Shown here: positions 13,118-34,860 of the stretch, piece by piece
Position numbering within the stretch: the stretch's first letter is position 1
Layout: the number at the start of each line of letters is the position of its first letter
Source of the DNA: Nymphaea colorata
Lineage: Eukaryota; Streptophyta; Magnoliopsida; Nymphaeales; Nymphaeaceae
Length of the DNA stretch: 64,000 nt
Assembly (NCBI RefSeq): GCF_008831285.2
Contig: NC_045147.1
Span: forward strand, 10,409,427 to 10,473,426
Direction of reading: 5' to 3'
The notes under the pieces: generated by a model
The model's database searches: none
Told to the model about the DNA's origin: nothing
Seen by the model: the letters and a program-made list of their open reading frames with translations, nothing else
Translations under genes and position numbers: made by a program

Positions 13118-13439
13118 ACGGTGCCCTTTGATATACTAGTACAAGTTACCCCATGATACGACCTTGACCTAGAGATCTTTTGATGATACATATGAAATCC
13201 TGATTAAGTCCAAGAACCCATTTCCACATCATCAGAGTATGTATGAAAATGAGTCGGACCCATTGTCCTGAGCCATTGGCAGTCAACACATTAGCCAGAC
13301 TTTCAAACCTCAAGTTTGAACCTTGAATCCATATAATTGAGACTCAGGATGCATCTAGATGAGATGCATTCTAGTTGAAAATACCTATTCAATACATAGA
13401 CACATTATGTCAAATCGTTACTTTATAGCTTGACCTTTT
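13118..13439. other. Unassigned sequence between plastid insert and copia element
   Basis: This may be the remainder of the plastid insert, but I cannot match it to a plastid gene or tRNA, and no trnL-like cloverleaf was recognised. The left LTR begins directly after it. Confidence 0.35.
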
Positions 13440-13752
13440 TGGTGGAAAATTTACATTCAGAGAGCAGTTAATTTATTGGGCACAATTGTATAAGACAAGA
13501 CTCTATTCATAGAAGGCATCAACAGAACGTTGAGCAATGGTTCATTAGTTGCTCAACTTATACATTATTTATGGTACTGTTATATGCTTGCCTTGTTAAA
13601 TTTTAATTTACAAAGGCAAGCTGATTGTATTAACTCAAGTAATAAGGAAACTCTCTCTTTCTCTCGTGGAAGTAGGCTCCATGCCTAACCACGTAAACTA
13701 TATTCTTATCATCTCTTTCAGCATCTCAATCTCTATCATTTTTAGTCGATCA
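13440..13752 (+). repeat. Left LTR of copia 1
   Basis: Starts TGGTGGAAAA and ends GTCGATCA. It aligns to 17864-18178 along its whole length with many substitutions, including a shared CTCTCTCT run and the block GGCAAGCTGATTGTATTAA. Confidence 0.85.
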
Positions 13753-13767
13753 TGGTATTGAAGCAGA
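13753..13767 (+). other. Primer-binding site of copia 1
   Basis: TGGTATTGAAGCAG directly follows the left LTR and is a slightly altered form of the TGGTATCAGAGC site used by plant copia elements with initiator-Met tRNA. Confidence 0.7.
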
Positions 13768-13777
13768 AACAGTTCAA

Positions 13778-14661
13778 TTGAGACAAATATCTCATGCTTC
13801 AAGAGGTGGGACACAATGGAGCAAGAAAGGGAAACCCGAACTGACAACTGAGAAGCAACCATCATTCAAACTAGTGATGGATCCATGCACAATATTGTCA
13901 TCCATGAACAAGGTAACCCTAATCTTAAAATTACAAATTCTTGCTCAATGGTTTCAACTACTTGTCGTGGTCAAAGGTGGTTACTCGATTTCTTAGTGAA
14001 AAGTTTAAGTTAGATTATATTGATGGTAGTATCAAGAAACCTCCCATTTGTGATCCAAAATACAAAGGATAGAGAGCTACTAATGACATCTTGGCTCATA
14101 AATTCTATGAAGCGAAGGACTACAGCCAGTCTTACATTTATTGAGACTGCCGAAGAAATTTGGCAAAGTGCCAAAGCCCTCTTGTATCAACTAGGACAAA
14201 AAAGGGGAAGTTTGAAGAAGGGTTGGTCGTCTATTAGTGAATATCTTCTGGGATGAAATGGATATTGATGCACCCTTAACCACTGATCTTACCAAGGCCA
14301 AAAACCAATGTGAACAAGTTTGCATTTGATTCTGGCCGGACTACCCAATGACATTGAATAACTGCACAGTCAAATTCTTTTGGCTCATGAACTATTCTCT
14401 TTAGCTTCTGTTTTCTCTCTTCTTATGCTAGAAGGGTCTAGACATAAGGCCATGGGCACGTTGGCTGATAGCAGCCAAGTGACAAAGAATGAGGATGTGA
14501 TGACATTTGCTACAAACAACAATGCTCATGCTACCATCGGTGAGAAATTCTTCAAATCTAAACGTCAACATAGTAGAAAAATTAAGTGTACACCTTGCAA
14601 AAGGAATGGACATGCTCGAGACTCTTGCTGGTTTCTTCGTGGAAAACCTGACAAAGGTTGA
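13778..14661 (+). pseudogene. gag remnant of copia 1
   Basis: Broken frames encode a UBN2-type gag. The best-preserved part is a CCHC zinc knuckle near 14590-14632 (CTPCKRNGHARDSC, matching C-x2-C-x4-H-x4-C). Stops and frameshifts separate it from the upstream part that begins near 13778. Confidence 0.75.
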
Positions 14662-14791
14662 ACTCATGTTCTAAGAGCACATGCCACAATAAAAAAAAAG
14701 GGACAGTAGATCTAGTCATGCCAATCAAAGCACCTCCTCACCGAAAATCAAATTACTTTGGAGAAATTGGCTGAAATGATAAAGGAGCTTC

Positions 14792-14855
14792 ATGTTCAAA
14801 AGGCCGCTGGCATCTCAATTTCCTCGGTCGATGAAGGTAAAAACAAAACAGGTAT

Positions 14856-14907
<52 letters not shown>

Positions 14908-17856
14908 TTACATTGACGGTTATGACTCCCATTGGGTAGTCGACTCGAGGGCAGTAGATCATATGGCGAGCAAATCTTTTAGTTTAAGTTCATATCATCA
15001 TGCTAGAGATATTGGTCCCATCGCTGCTGCCAATGGGGCTCTTATTGTGATGAAAGGAATAGGTAAAATGGATTTTTTTAACAAGAATTACATTGGTAAT
15101 GTGCTTGTTATGCTTAGACTCACCACCAATCTTCTATCCATTGCCAAAATCACCAAGGAATTAAATTGCAATGTAGTCTTTTCTCCTACTAATGTTGTTT
15201 TTCAAGTTCGAACAACTCAAAAGATGATTGTTGAGGGACAACTTGTTAATGGACTCTATCGGATAAGAACTTTGGACAAGCCTTGAATGTGGTTCCCACC
15301 AACAATTGAGAAATTTGGCATCAAAGGATGTGACATCCATTATCTAGAATTTCTGATTATTTATTTCCTAATCATTGTTTCAATAATAGTGATTGGGATA
15401 TTAAATCTACAATGACTAGACCTAAATTCTCTATATTTGATTCTATTAGCAAACAACCATTTGATTTGATTCAATCTGATGTTTGGGGCCCTGCATCCAT
15501 TGACTCTATGGATGGATTTTGTTACTATATATATATATATATATTTTTTTATGATTTTTTAAGACTGCTTTGGTTTTATTTTATGAAAAATAAGTCAAAA
15601 ATTGCCTCACACTTTAAAAGTTGTCACAAGATGATTAAAACCCAATAATAATTGGAAATTAAATGTTTTAGATCTAACAATGATATATGAATATAAAATC
15701 ATGATTTTAAAAATTTTCTTGTTGAACATGGTATTGGACATGAGACATCTTGTGTAAATACAACTAAACAAAACAGTGTTTCTGAAAGAAAAAATGGACA
15801 TTTGCTTGAGGTTGCAAGAAATTTTTCCAAATGAATGTTCCAAAAAATTGTTGAAAATTTGTTATTTCGACTGCATGCTATGTTATTAATAGGACTCTGA
15901 GCAAGCATTTGAACTACACTAGTCCTATTAGATGTCTTACTGGATCTCAACCCAAGCTTGATCATCTTTTGAGTGTTTGGATATGTGGCATAAGTACGAC
16001 AACATCAATAAAAAAGAGACAAGTCCACGATCCATTAAATGTGTTTTTGTGGGTTATGATATACAAACTAAAAGGTATATTTGCTATAATCCTATCTATA
16101 AGAAAACATTCATTTCTCATGATGTGCATTTCAATGAGAAATTTTCTTACTTTGGTGCTAATCTTGATGGTAAAAGTCGGGGAGAGTCTACTACCCCAAC
16201 TTTGCATGATTATGATGACTTGTTTATAATTGTCGTTGATGTAGAGGGGACCACTCATAAGACTCATGTAGAGAATTAGAGAACCACAAATAATCTTGAT
16301 ATTACTATAGCTACCGAACATGTTGAGACTAACTCAACACCTCTTAGAAGAGCAAAAAGAATTGGGCGTACTCCCCCATGCCTAGCTGATTATGAAACCC
16401 ACTCCATCAACAAATACCAAGTTTATTAGGAATCTCGATAAAATTCAAAAGCCCAAATCTTTTCAAGAGGCTCAAGAAGATCCTAATTGTGGGAAGGGTA
16501 TGGGTGAAGAGCTAGAGGCTTTAAGACGAAACAAGACATGGGATGTTATAGTTGCAGATAAAAACACAAACATGGTAGGGTGCAAATGGCACTATAGAGT
16601 GAAGTACAAAGCGATGGGACCTTGGAAAAATACAAGGCCCATCTATGGTCAAAGGGTTCTCACAAACTAAAGAGTTGGATTATGAAGGAACATTCATTCC
16701 AGTTGCAAAGATGAATACAATGAGAATATTGTTTTCTATAGCATGCAACTTGAATTGAAGCCTTCATCAATTAAACGTCAACAACACTTTCCTAGAAGGA
16801 GAATTGGGTGAGGAAATCTATATGTCTCTATCTCCAAGTCAACCAGATGAAGGGAAATGGAAAGCCTACAAACTCAATAAGGCCATATATGAATTAAAAC
16901 AATCTCCTAGAGCTTGGTATATAAAGTTGAGTCAGGCACTGAAAACAACTAGATATCACACGTGTCACACAAACAATACCTTATTTGTTAAAAGATTTGG
17001 AAACATAGTCATCATGGTCCTAATCTATGTGGATGACATAGTGGTGACTGTAAATTATGCTGAGGGTATTCAAAATCTCAAAGATTATTTAATGAAAACC
17101 TTTGATATAAAGGATATAAGCAATAGACATACCTATTGACCCAAACTTCAAAATTGGTCCATGTGACAATGAACCAAAGGTTGAAAAAGAGAAGTTCCAA
17201 TGACTTGTAGGCAAATATATCTTTCTATTATTTGACGTGACATCTCTTATGTTGTAAATGTGATTAGCATGTACGTGCAAAGTCTAGGAGGGTCTCACAT
17301 GAAGATCGCTAATCGCATCCTTAAATACATAAAGGGTACTCCATGGTAGGGACTCTTGTACAAAAGAAATAAGAGCATTGACATTGTTGGTCTCGCTAAT
17401 GTTGATTGGGCAGGTGATACCACTGACAGAAGATCCGCCACAGAAAATTGTGTTTTTGTAAGAGAAAATCTAGTAGCCTGGAAAAGCAAGAAACAAAGAG
17501 TTGTGGCCAAATCTAGTGCAGAGGTGGAATATCGAGCTATGACAGCAGGAGCTAGTGAGCTCACATGGACCAAAAACCTAGTTGAAGAATTGGTCTTCAA
17601 GGTTACCAAGCCGATGCATATGTTTTGTGACAACCAGGCTACAATACACATATCTACAAATTCTATATTTCATGAGCAGACCAAACATATAATTGTTTGC
17701 CATTACATTAGAGAGAAAATATATGAAGAAATTAAAAGACCTTACATTAAAGGCACTACTCAAGTGGTTGATGCTTTAACTAAGGAAGTTACAAAAAATG
17801 AAGCTTCAAGTAGCAACAAGCAAGTGGGGATGTCACAATCTGTACACGCCACTTGA
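14792..17856 (+). pseudogene. pol remnant of copia 1 (PR-IN-RT-RH)
   Basis: Domains occur in copia order. The protease block near 14937-14968 reads WVVDSRAVDHMA, where the usual DSGA catalytic motif has become DSRA. An integrase start (DLIQSDVWGP) lies near 15465, and the integrase C-terminal block (CVFVGYDIQTKRYICYNP) near 16037-16095. Reverse transcriptase shows LKQSPRAWY near 16895 and the active-site YVDD near 17030. RNase H spans about 17390-17750 with ADVDWAGD-like, SSAEVEYRA and CDNQAT blocks (the first reads NVDWAGD). Multiple frame changes and stops make it non-functional. A CT microsatellite interrupts it at about 14860-14903. Confidence 0.85.
14857..14903. repeat. (CT)n microsatellite inside copia 1
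   Basis: A pure CT run lies just upstream of the protease block. It is read through as a serine-leucine repeat in one frame, which is not a real protein feature. Confidence 0.9.
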
Positions 17857-17863
17857 GGTGGAG

Positions 17864-18178
17864 TGTTAGAAATGCTACGTTCACAGGGTAGTTAAATTAT
17901 TGGGCACAAGTATGCAAGAAAAGACTCTTCGTAGAAGGCATCAATAGAACATTGAGCAACAGTTCATTAGTTGCTCAACGCATACATTATTTATGATATT
18001 GTTATACGCTTGCCTTGTTAAATTTTGATGTATAAAGGCAAGCTGATTGTATTAATTCAAGTAATAAGGAAACTCTCTCTCTCTCTCTCTCATGGACGTA
18101 GGCTCCTTGCCGAACCACATAAACTATGTCTCTATCATATCTTTCAGCATCTCATTTTCTATCATTTTCAGTCGATAA
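17864..18178 (+). repeat. Right LTR of copia 1
   Basis: Starts TGTTAGAAAT after the purine tract GAGGTGGAG and ends GTCGATAA, where the left LTR has GTCGATCA. The terminal CA has mutated. Confidence 0.82.
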
Positions 18179-18699
18179 AGTAGAGACTCCTTGCTTAAGT
18201 TCCTAATTGTGGACAGCATGTTTAAGGGAGTCTTTCCATTTACCATCATTTGCTTGAATAATGACTATCACCGGAAGTCTATTTAAATACCCAATCTTTC
18301 ACTTCCTCAACACTTCCTCTAATCCAGGTTGTAAGGCCGAATGTGTAAGTTCCTCGACAGTCATTTATGAGACCAGCTACGCCAACCTGATCAGTTTTAT
18401 GCCACCCAACTACATGACCTCTGTCGACCAATTCCAATTTCCCCAAAGGATACTAGAAGCACACATTGTGAACTGTAATTTTACCATTTGCTTTCCATTT
18501 TTGATGCAGCAAGTGATCTTTACAAGCCTCCCATGCCTTCTCTGCCACTCTCCTTTCTCTTTGTTTCCAATTATACTTGCCATTGTTCCTCATTTTCCAT
18601 ATGAACCACACAATGAAATGAAAAAGTTTTTCAGCATTTTTCTAGCACTAGATTTTTGAATCTCCTTTATGTCACACCTAAGTGCAGAGTCATGAGTAG

Positions 18700-21600
18700 C
18701 TGGAATTAGTTTCTAGCAACCAAAATTTTGTATAACCTTCTTCCATAGCCTTCAGCACACAGTGTAATTGAAAAAGAGATGGCTTTCTTCCTCAATTTGA
18801 TGATGACAAAGATAGCATTGCGACGCCATACTAATCCCAATCTTCTGCATTCTAGCATCCAATGGGAATCTCCTAACATGGCCTATATAAACAGTCCAGC
18901 AGGCATGAGGGTACCCACTACCATTCCAAATGTAATTTCTCCATCCCTTCACATGGCCCTTCTTTCTCACATTCTCCCTTATACTTTTCCTAGTCAATGG
19001 ATTTGAACTATGCTCAATCAATTGAAGCTCATCCTGCAGACCTTCATTCAAAAACAGAGCCCTTTCATTGATGCCCATCTTTTCCATAAAAGCTTGCAAA
19101 TAAGAGCTATTCTCTTAATCAATTCCTGCATGGAAAGGGAAGCAGTAGCCTCAATCACTTGATACTATTCACCATGGATCCTTTTAATTATAGGCAAACC
19201 AACTCATTAGTCTTTCCAGAACTTTATTTTTCGCCCATCATACACCTTCCAAGTCACTCTAGATTGGATTAAATTGCAGGCTTTGAGAATATTCTTCCGA
19301 TTATCAAAGATTATTTTCCTAGGATTGCAGTTCCATATACTTCTTTGTTTGAGATATTTATGCCTAACTAGCCTTGCCCATGGAGTATCTTGTGAGACTG
19401 ATTGACATGCTAGGGAAGTCAGATAAGCATTATTGATTTCTTGTAACCTTTGCAGCCCAATACGTCCCTCAAGTTTAGGAAGATGTAGAACACTCCACTT
19501 CATATAATGGCGACTCTTCTTGTCTTCATTATTCCCCCAAAGGAATCCAGCACATAGCTTTTCAAGGTTGGCACACATTTTGGTTGGAATACTTTCGGTA
19601 AGATACCAATACATGGAATGATAGACATCACATGTTTGATAAGGGATAGTCGTCCTGCAAACAAAAGCAATTTCTTCTTCCATGCAGAAGGTCACAATTA
19701 AGGATTGACATTGAGCTTCATTGTGACCTTCTGCTTGAAGAGGCAGTCCAAGATATTTGGTGGGAAACTGGCCACACATCTAACCTGCACTTGCCTACAA
19801 TTCCTCCAAACAATTTTTAAGGCCTCGTAAACTTTTCCTCTTGATATCAATAAAAAATCTTATATCAGCAGAAAAAGTAGAAAAAATGTTGTTTAAGACT
19901 CAATTCCATGCAAAGAGTTTTTATCATCCCTTCTAGTAAGGATTCTCATTGCTGCAATAAAAAGCAAAAGGGGGAGTGGGTCCCCTTGACGAAGGTTTTA
20001 TGAAGGCTCAAACGAAGCTCCTTGGCACAGATTTATGACCACTGCCATAAACACTGAGACTGTCATCATGATGTGTTGAACCCATGTACCACAAACTCCA
20101 AGCAGCTTTAGGGAATTGTTCAAGAATTTCCAATTCACTTGATCATAAGCCTTACTCAAGTCATTTTAACACAAATCGCCTTGCTCCTATGAATTAAAAG
20201 GGAATGAATTACTTTCTTACATAGGAAAAGACTGTCATGTATGCATCATCCATGCAAAAAAAGCATTTTGATTAGTCGAGATGATACGACTCAAAATTGA
20301 CCTCATGCTCATCACTATAATACTTGAAATGAACTTCATAATGCTGTTACACATGGATATTGGTCTAATTTTTTCATTTTGATTGGCTCTCCTCTCTTTA
20401 TGGATCACGACGGTATGAGTTCTGTTTATGTATTTTACAATCCTACCTCTGTCGAAGAAATCACCAATAACCCTTTTGACATCATCCCCAACTATGTCCT
20501 AGTAGAGATGATAGAATTGATTATTGAAACCGTCAGGATCAGATGTTGAATCTCTGTTACCTGCAAAAAAGCCCACTCTATGTCTTCATTTGTGATAGGC
20601 GCCGAGAGGGACTCATTCTCTTCTTGCTGAACACATGGTCCATCAGCTATGATTGAATGGATAATCCCAGTGACTCCATCTTCGGCAAGGAAAACCTTAA
20701 AATGATTAGCTGTTACGTCAAAAATCTCCTCCATGTCCGCGATGTCCCTAAATCCACCTGGAATACTTGCAATTATGTTCCTTCTTCTTCGGCTATTCAC
20801 CATTACATGGTAGAACTTCGTATTCCGATCAGCCTCTTGCAGCCATGCAACTCCAGATTTTTTACGCCATAGATCTTCCTTCGTAGTTGGAAGCTTTCAA
20901 AGTTCCTCTTGCAAGTTATTCTCCCTCCCGATTGTCATCATATCGCCTCCTTCCACCTCAGCTAGAGCAATCTTAATGAATTTCTTCGTCCTCTGAATAA
21001 GATTTCCTATCTCATTAAGGCATGAATTTACTCCATTTTAATCCATCTTTCACTATCTCCAACTTGTTGCTTAGTCGAATCATAGCACAGTCGTGGACTT
21101 CTTGCTGTCATCCACTAGCAGTAATTTCTTTGCATCCATAAACTCGCTTCCAATAAGTGAAGAACCTGAAGATGAACATGCCCCCTAGTACAGGCATGCC
21201 TTCTGGTCGACTCAAACAACAAAGGGTTATGGTCTGACAGCACTCTAGGAAGCAATGAAATCTTGGTATCACGATGAAGGTCGGCTTCTCATTGCTTGGA
21301 AATGAATCAATAGTTCAATTTACTCATTACATTAGCTTCCCCATCTCTATTATTTTTCCACGTATTTTTAACGCCTGGGTCAAAAATTTCCGTGAGTTCA
21401 TTACTCCCAATGAACTCTATAAAAGCCCAAGACATGCCCATAAACCCGGTGCTCTTTCAATCTTTTTATTCGAAGCTCAGATGGAACTAAAATCACCAAG
21501 ACATAAAGTCTGGATCTAAGTAAACACTAATAACTTCAAAAAGTCTACCATGATGCAACTTATTTTACTTGGAGTCTAATCTAGTAAAGGCAGGCCCTCT

Positions 21601-21846
21601 GTGAAAGCAACTCAATAGCTTCCAGGCTCTAGAAAATGAAAATGCGGGTCCACTTACCATCACATTGTAAATTAAAAATCATGGAATAACCTTAGTATTT
21701 CAGCATGAACAAATTCATACGATAAACAGACGTCTTCATATGTATTAGACACACCAACTCCGGGGAGTATTGATCACAAATGCTCCTAAGAGCAGATTGG
21801 ACTGGTTTTTCTCCCAACCCACGAATATTCTGGCTATCGATTTTCA
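18700..21846 (-). pseudogene. LINE ORF2 remnant (endonuclease, RT, zf-RVT)
   Basis: The start near 21846 encodes an apurinic-type endonuclease N-terminus with NIRGLGEKPV, a typical plant LINE ORF2 opening. The linker before RT lies at 20803-20492. RT core remnants lie at about 20500-19900. The post-RT block at 19779-19207 contains FPTKYLGLPL and LEGRIGLQRL-type motifs. A zf-RVT region at 19099-18752 carries VYIGHVRRFPLDARMQKIG and a C-x2-C-x3-H-x6-H-like zinc motif (CYLCHHQIEEESH). Frameshifts lie between every block, so no active enzyme can be made. Confidence 0.82.
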
Positions 21847-22057
21847 TTTAAAAATGTGAGTGTCCCATCTCAGTGATGAGATTGGACTCCACTGGGGTCA
21901 CCATTTTCCTTTTCTTCAGCAACCTGATGCATCTACTCACTTATCTAATTCAGAATCTCGCGATATTCCAAGTTCCTAGCATCAGTCTCCTCCAAAGGTT
22001 CCATCTTAAATTCCTTCAAATGTTCCTTCTCTGGGTCCATAACTATCTGTTTAACTT

Positions 22058-23205
22058 TCACCTGCTCTCCAACAGTTGGTTTTCTTTTGAAGCTGGTGGT
22101 CTCCTTGCTTTTAAGTAACCCCTTTCCTGACTCTTGCGATGGTTGCTTGTATTTGCTTTCCCTCTAAGCTGCACATAACCATCCCTCTGTTGATTTCTAA
22201 AACCAGGAGGGGATGGAGTAACTTCCATATCGCTGTAGGTTTCAAAATTTAGAGTCATTTGAGTGACATCATCTGGCTCTCCCTTAGGACCCAGACTATC
22301 ACTAACCGTCTGAGTCTTAAGTTTCCTTTCAGCTGGAACCTTCTTTTTCATTGGGCTGGGCTTCTACCCTTTGGGGTTTCACTACCTCTTCTTCGCTATG
22401 CCTTTCTTCTCCCTTGAGACTTTCTAACTCCTGTACAGATGTGAAACAGTTAGCATTTTTGTCCATTCCCTGTGGTTTTAGGACTAGTTTTTGGTCTCTT
22501 CCTGGTCGTTTTGACAGTCTTCCAATCATTCTGCTCACACGTCTTCTCTATCAACTTTTCCTTGACAACCGAGTAGTCCTGCATGAAGTGGCTTGTTGTC
22601 CAACACTGATGGTAGTATCTAACTTTAGTTCTGTATTACACGCACTAGGTTAAAACTGTCTTCCTCAACCTTAATCTCCACTTCCCTAATTGGAAGAGAA
22701 TGTAGAGGTATTTCAACATGTATAAAAGCAAAATTGGCGCGACCAACAGCCGGAGTCAAATGATCAGTATCTGCAACTTTGCACCAAGCATCTAAGCATG
22801 ATCCCTGAAAACCCTCTTGCTCCTGAGGCATGTTGGGAGCTCTGGTACCCAAACATCCACTCTGTTCGTGCTTTCTATATTCTTGGGTGTTCCAGGTTCC
22901 CATCTATTTGCAATTAGCATATTCCAGGAGCAGTAACGAGGTATATATCGGCCTCCTTCGAAACCCGTATAAAGAAGAGCCTCTTCCTTCCTTGGATAAT
23001 GTACTTGTGAAGCCGATCTGCTTTTTATGCCGCCAATCTGGGAAACCATCTTCCCATATTTACCTCGAGAGTATTTTTGTAATTTACTGTGGTAAAAAAT
23101 ATGTAGATCACTTTTGCCCTTATAGGTAAAGCATCTTTCATTTAACCAAATGGGTATTTTGATCATTTTTTTAACTATATTATAATGGACGGTGACATAT
23201 ATCAC
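22058..23205 (-). pseudogene. LINE ORF1 remnant (DUF4283-like)
   Basis: Three overlapping broken frames (23205-22792, 22903-22625, 22538-22058) encode the gag-like ORF1 found in plant LINEs. The clearest part is VDVWVPELPTCLRSK followed by a segment resembling the 'ARVCVEIDL..PLP' block of DUF4283 proteins (FAFIHVEIPLHSLP). A basic, serine-rich tail follows. Family placement rests on pattern memory, and position next to ORF2 supports it. Confidence 0.65.
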
Positions 23206-24679
23206 CTACTTCGCTCAAGTGAAGTTTCACGTGGAAAGAAAGTCCTCCGTACACGAGTAAAAACACACAGATGAAATAGAGAAACGGACAAATTACCAGC
23301 ACTTGGTCATTTAAAATACTTTCACCAATAAGAAAGGAACATCACGTTCAAAGGAAAATATACCTAAATGGTAGGGGTCGTACCAAGCCAACATATCACC
23401 GTAGTAAGGGTATTTTGGTTTTTAAAAAATAGTTCTTTTTACTTTTCCTTTTGGTAATATTTCTGGATTTTAAATTCATACTCCATATTGAAAAACCATG
23501 GATTTAAGATTTGATGAGGAAATCTCTTACATTAACTAATGCAGATCTAAGATCTACGGTAAAACAAACACAACGTAAAGCTCTTCATGAACTTGTGTTG
23601 ATGAAATCATCTTCCTCTTAAGGCAAAGGATGCAGGAAGTGAGCTATTGTCTCTTCTCTCAATAAGCACAGTTGGCATGTGTAGGCAACTTACCTCAACA
23701 TTTGCTATATATATATATATATATATAGGTGCCCCTCAAAGGCTCAAGCATTTACTTTATTTCTATATCACACCATTAACCGTTTCGCTAACTATTCCAG
23801 TGATTTGAGAATTTTGGATTTGTTTCCGTTAGTCAAAAAAATTCTGGCTCCACGACTGAAACAAGCAGTTAGTCTATGAAGGGCGGTGGATGTTCAGGGT
23901 CAAGCACGTACACCTACTTCATGAGTAACTTCTCAGCAGCCACCGTTAAAATGTGTGGGGGCCTTTTTATCGTTTTAGTTTTATAGAAGGTGCTTTCCTT
24001 GTTTTTTTTTTTCGTTTTTTTTTTTTGGAACTTCTTTTGTTATAGGAATATTGGTTATTTCAGGCATCGGAACATTTTTTTGTGTTTGTGACTGGATTAT
24101 TCAAATATCATACAGCCTAGGTGGTTTCTTTTACCTACTTCAAAAATGACCCGAAGGCCCCCATTATTCTCCTTAACTATACGATCATAGGCAGCATCAA
24201 GACCTAAGTAAGGTATGGTACACCCGTCAATTATAGTGTTGTGAACCTAGGAAGAGTATGGTACTTCCGGCAACTATACTATCATGCTCACACCTTTTAC
24301 AGTATATGGGAATAGCACCTATGAAAATTGAACATGTGACGCATCTTTTACTGGCTCACCTGCCTACCAACTATGTCCTGCCCATTGTTTGCCAAAATGT
24401 CAGGTCTCAAAGTAGCGATATCTGATTCAAGTTCCAAACTAACCCGCTCTAGCTGTGTGTTCATCTCTCTACCCGTTCATTCCATACTCATTAACTAACA
24501 ATAAAATGCCAACATTTCACAATTACCACTGCAGGAGGAAATGTGTACATTATTTTTTCTGTTTTTAAGTTTTTCAAATTGAAATTATAAATTAAACAAA
24601 AAAAATCTCTCAATTCCCAATATCTTCCTCTGTCAGTAGTACTGCACTTTCTTATTAGAAGATTATTTTCATAAAACAC
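23206..24679. other. Intergenic DNA
   Basis: AT-rich with a short (TA)n at about 23706-23728 and homopolymer T runs near 24003-24028. I see no gene. Confidence 0.45.
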
Positions 24680-24682
24680 TTA

Positions 24683-24867
24683 CAATGTGTTTGTTTCACG
24701 GCTGATCTCTAGTATCTCAAATCTATGAATTTAAGATTGTACCATCTCTAATCCGACCTTAAATCCATGGTTTTGTGAAGATCCAGGTTAAAGGATCTTG
24801 AAGATCTTGTGAAGTACATATTGTAATGCAGCCTCGGATCTTAGATCCGAGGCTACCAAACGCAACC
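24683..24867. mobile_element. Possible Tourist/Harbinger-like MITE at the lipase A stop codon
   Basis: A 185-bp segment is flanked by TTA on both sides (24680-24682 and 24868-24870). Its ends are weakly inverted: CAATGTGTTTG on the left and, reverse-complemented, GGTTGCGTTTG on the right. TTA target sites and a GTTTG core are typical of PIF/Harbinger MITEs. The right TTA is the TAA stop of lipase A read on the minus strand. The interior contains GGATC-rich palindromic sequence. A related segment occurs near 44672-44880 in lipase B intron 2. Confidence 0.5.
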
Positions 24868-33531
<8,664 letters not shown>

Positions 33532-34860
33532 TGATGCTAACTATCAAAGCCAGGCAGCGTTAAAATGATGACTGGCAGCAGCGCTTGTTGTCTGCAGGTG
33601 CTTTTATATTAAGACTGTAGTTGCCAATGGCAATAACTTAATGTCTAATGAGGTTCTCAGGGTTCAAAATGACTAAAATACCCTTTTATGAAATTGCAAA
33701 AAAGAACAAAGAAAAATGGAAAGAACTTCTGCCTGACACCAGGTTGGTGTTGGTACCAACACTTTTTGGACATGGAAGACTTAGTTTTTTTTTATTTTTT
33801 TATATATTTATATATTTTTATATGTTTTTGATCTATTTTTAGCAATTTTTATTGAGTGATATAAAAAATGGAGTTATTCATTTATTTACTTAAAATTTTA
33901 TTTTATATATATATGTATATATAGTGATTAGTAGAACTAAACCAATAGGTGAGAACAAAAACCAGACCCTTTAAATATCATAATCATAGTGCTTTTTTTA
34001 ATCTAAATTGTCTAATCTCAATGCTTTAATAGTGTTTTCATAATAAGCATAAATGAATGGCTTTCTTAGCATCAACATTTTGATAATAGAAAAATCAACA
34101 TTTTTCACAAAAACAATTTGCTTCAAAGCATGTTTTTTTATCAAAACAGTTTTTTATATATATTAGGATGTTTATATTTTATTGAAAATAATCTTTTAAC
34201 AAAAAAAAAATTAAAGGATGTGGTTTTTATCCCTAACCTAAATGTTCGGTACTTGCCCATTTCTCATATGGATATATACAATATATATATGTATGATTAT
34301 TTATTGGTACCCAAAAATGATAATACCTTCACAGTCATGTGACTCCCAAAAAATGAAATTTATTTGTTTCTTTATTTACTATCATCTCTTATATAGGAGC
34401 TTTCATTTCATTACTTTTTTGTTTCTATGTATTGAGTTTCATTTTATCCTTCCTATGTACATTTGTTTCAGAGTCACATTTTTAGTTGCCTTGTTTTCTT
34501 TGTTGTATGCAATATTTGAAACATTATTATCTTTCACATTTTTTATTTGATGTTAAATTTGTTAACCCTGTTAATTTCACATACTATAGTAGCTTTAAGA
34601 GTCTGGACTAGGTATTTGATGCCCAATATTTACTAGATTCAATTTATAAGGATAACCCAAATCTGATTTCAATTCAGTCCATTCAAACTTGGAAAAATAA
34701 AATAAAATCCTAAAGGGAATATTATAATTGGACAAAGATAAGAACTTGAAGATGAGTCCTGGACTTTGACCGTAGACTTGGATTCAGATTTGGGTGTATT
34801 TGCATTTTCTTTTAAAAGGGAAATCGATTTGTTTATTTTTAATGAAATTTGCAAACAAAA
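33532..34860 (-). promoter_or_regulatory. Lipase A upstream region
   Basis: This flank is homologous to 58948-60345 upstream of lipase B, with small insertions in B near 59440-59490 and 59785-59870. Read on the minus strand, AATATAAAAG (33610-33601) is a good TATA-like element about 70 bases before the ATG, and CCATTGG (33630-33624) is a CCAAT-like box about 15-20 bases further upstream. Both are conserved in lipase B. The rest is AT-rich without a gene. Confidence 0.6.

Larger units (their letters stand above)
13440..18178 (+). mobile_element. Copia LTR retrotransposon 1, old and degenerate
   Basis: Two direct LTRs (13440-13752 and 17864-18178) enclose decayed gag, protease, integrase, reverse transcriptase and RNase H remnants in Ty1/copia order on the plus strand. 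A primer-binding site follows the left LTR, and a purine-rich GAGGTGGAG precedes the right one. The LTRs differ at many positions, which indicates age. The five bases flanking each end do not match (CTTTT left, AGTAG right), so the target duplication has decayed or the ends have recombined. The element lies between plastid DNA on the left and a LINE on the right. Confidence 0.88.
18179..23205 (-). mobile_element. Degenerate LINE (non-LTR retrotransposon)
   Basis: Read on the minus strand, this is a plant L1-type element with an ORF1 carrying a DUF4283-like region (about 23205-22058) followed by an ORF2 with endonuclease, reverse transcriptase and zf-RVT regions (about 21846-18700). All frames are broken. 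Its 3' end directly abuts the right LTR of copia 1, and no poly(A) tail or target duplication is recognisable at that end. The 5' limit near 23205 is approximate. Confidence 0.85.

Noticed and set aside
13118-13439. A plastid tRNA expected after ycf15
   Set aside because: No cloverleaf or trnL-CAA-like sequence could be recognised.
18261-23129. Plus-strand open frames of 75-130 codons
   Set aside because: The coding signal is on the minus strand (LINE ORF1 and ORF2); the plus frames are shadows.
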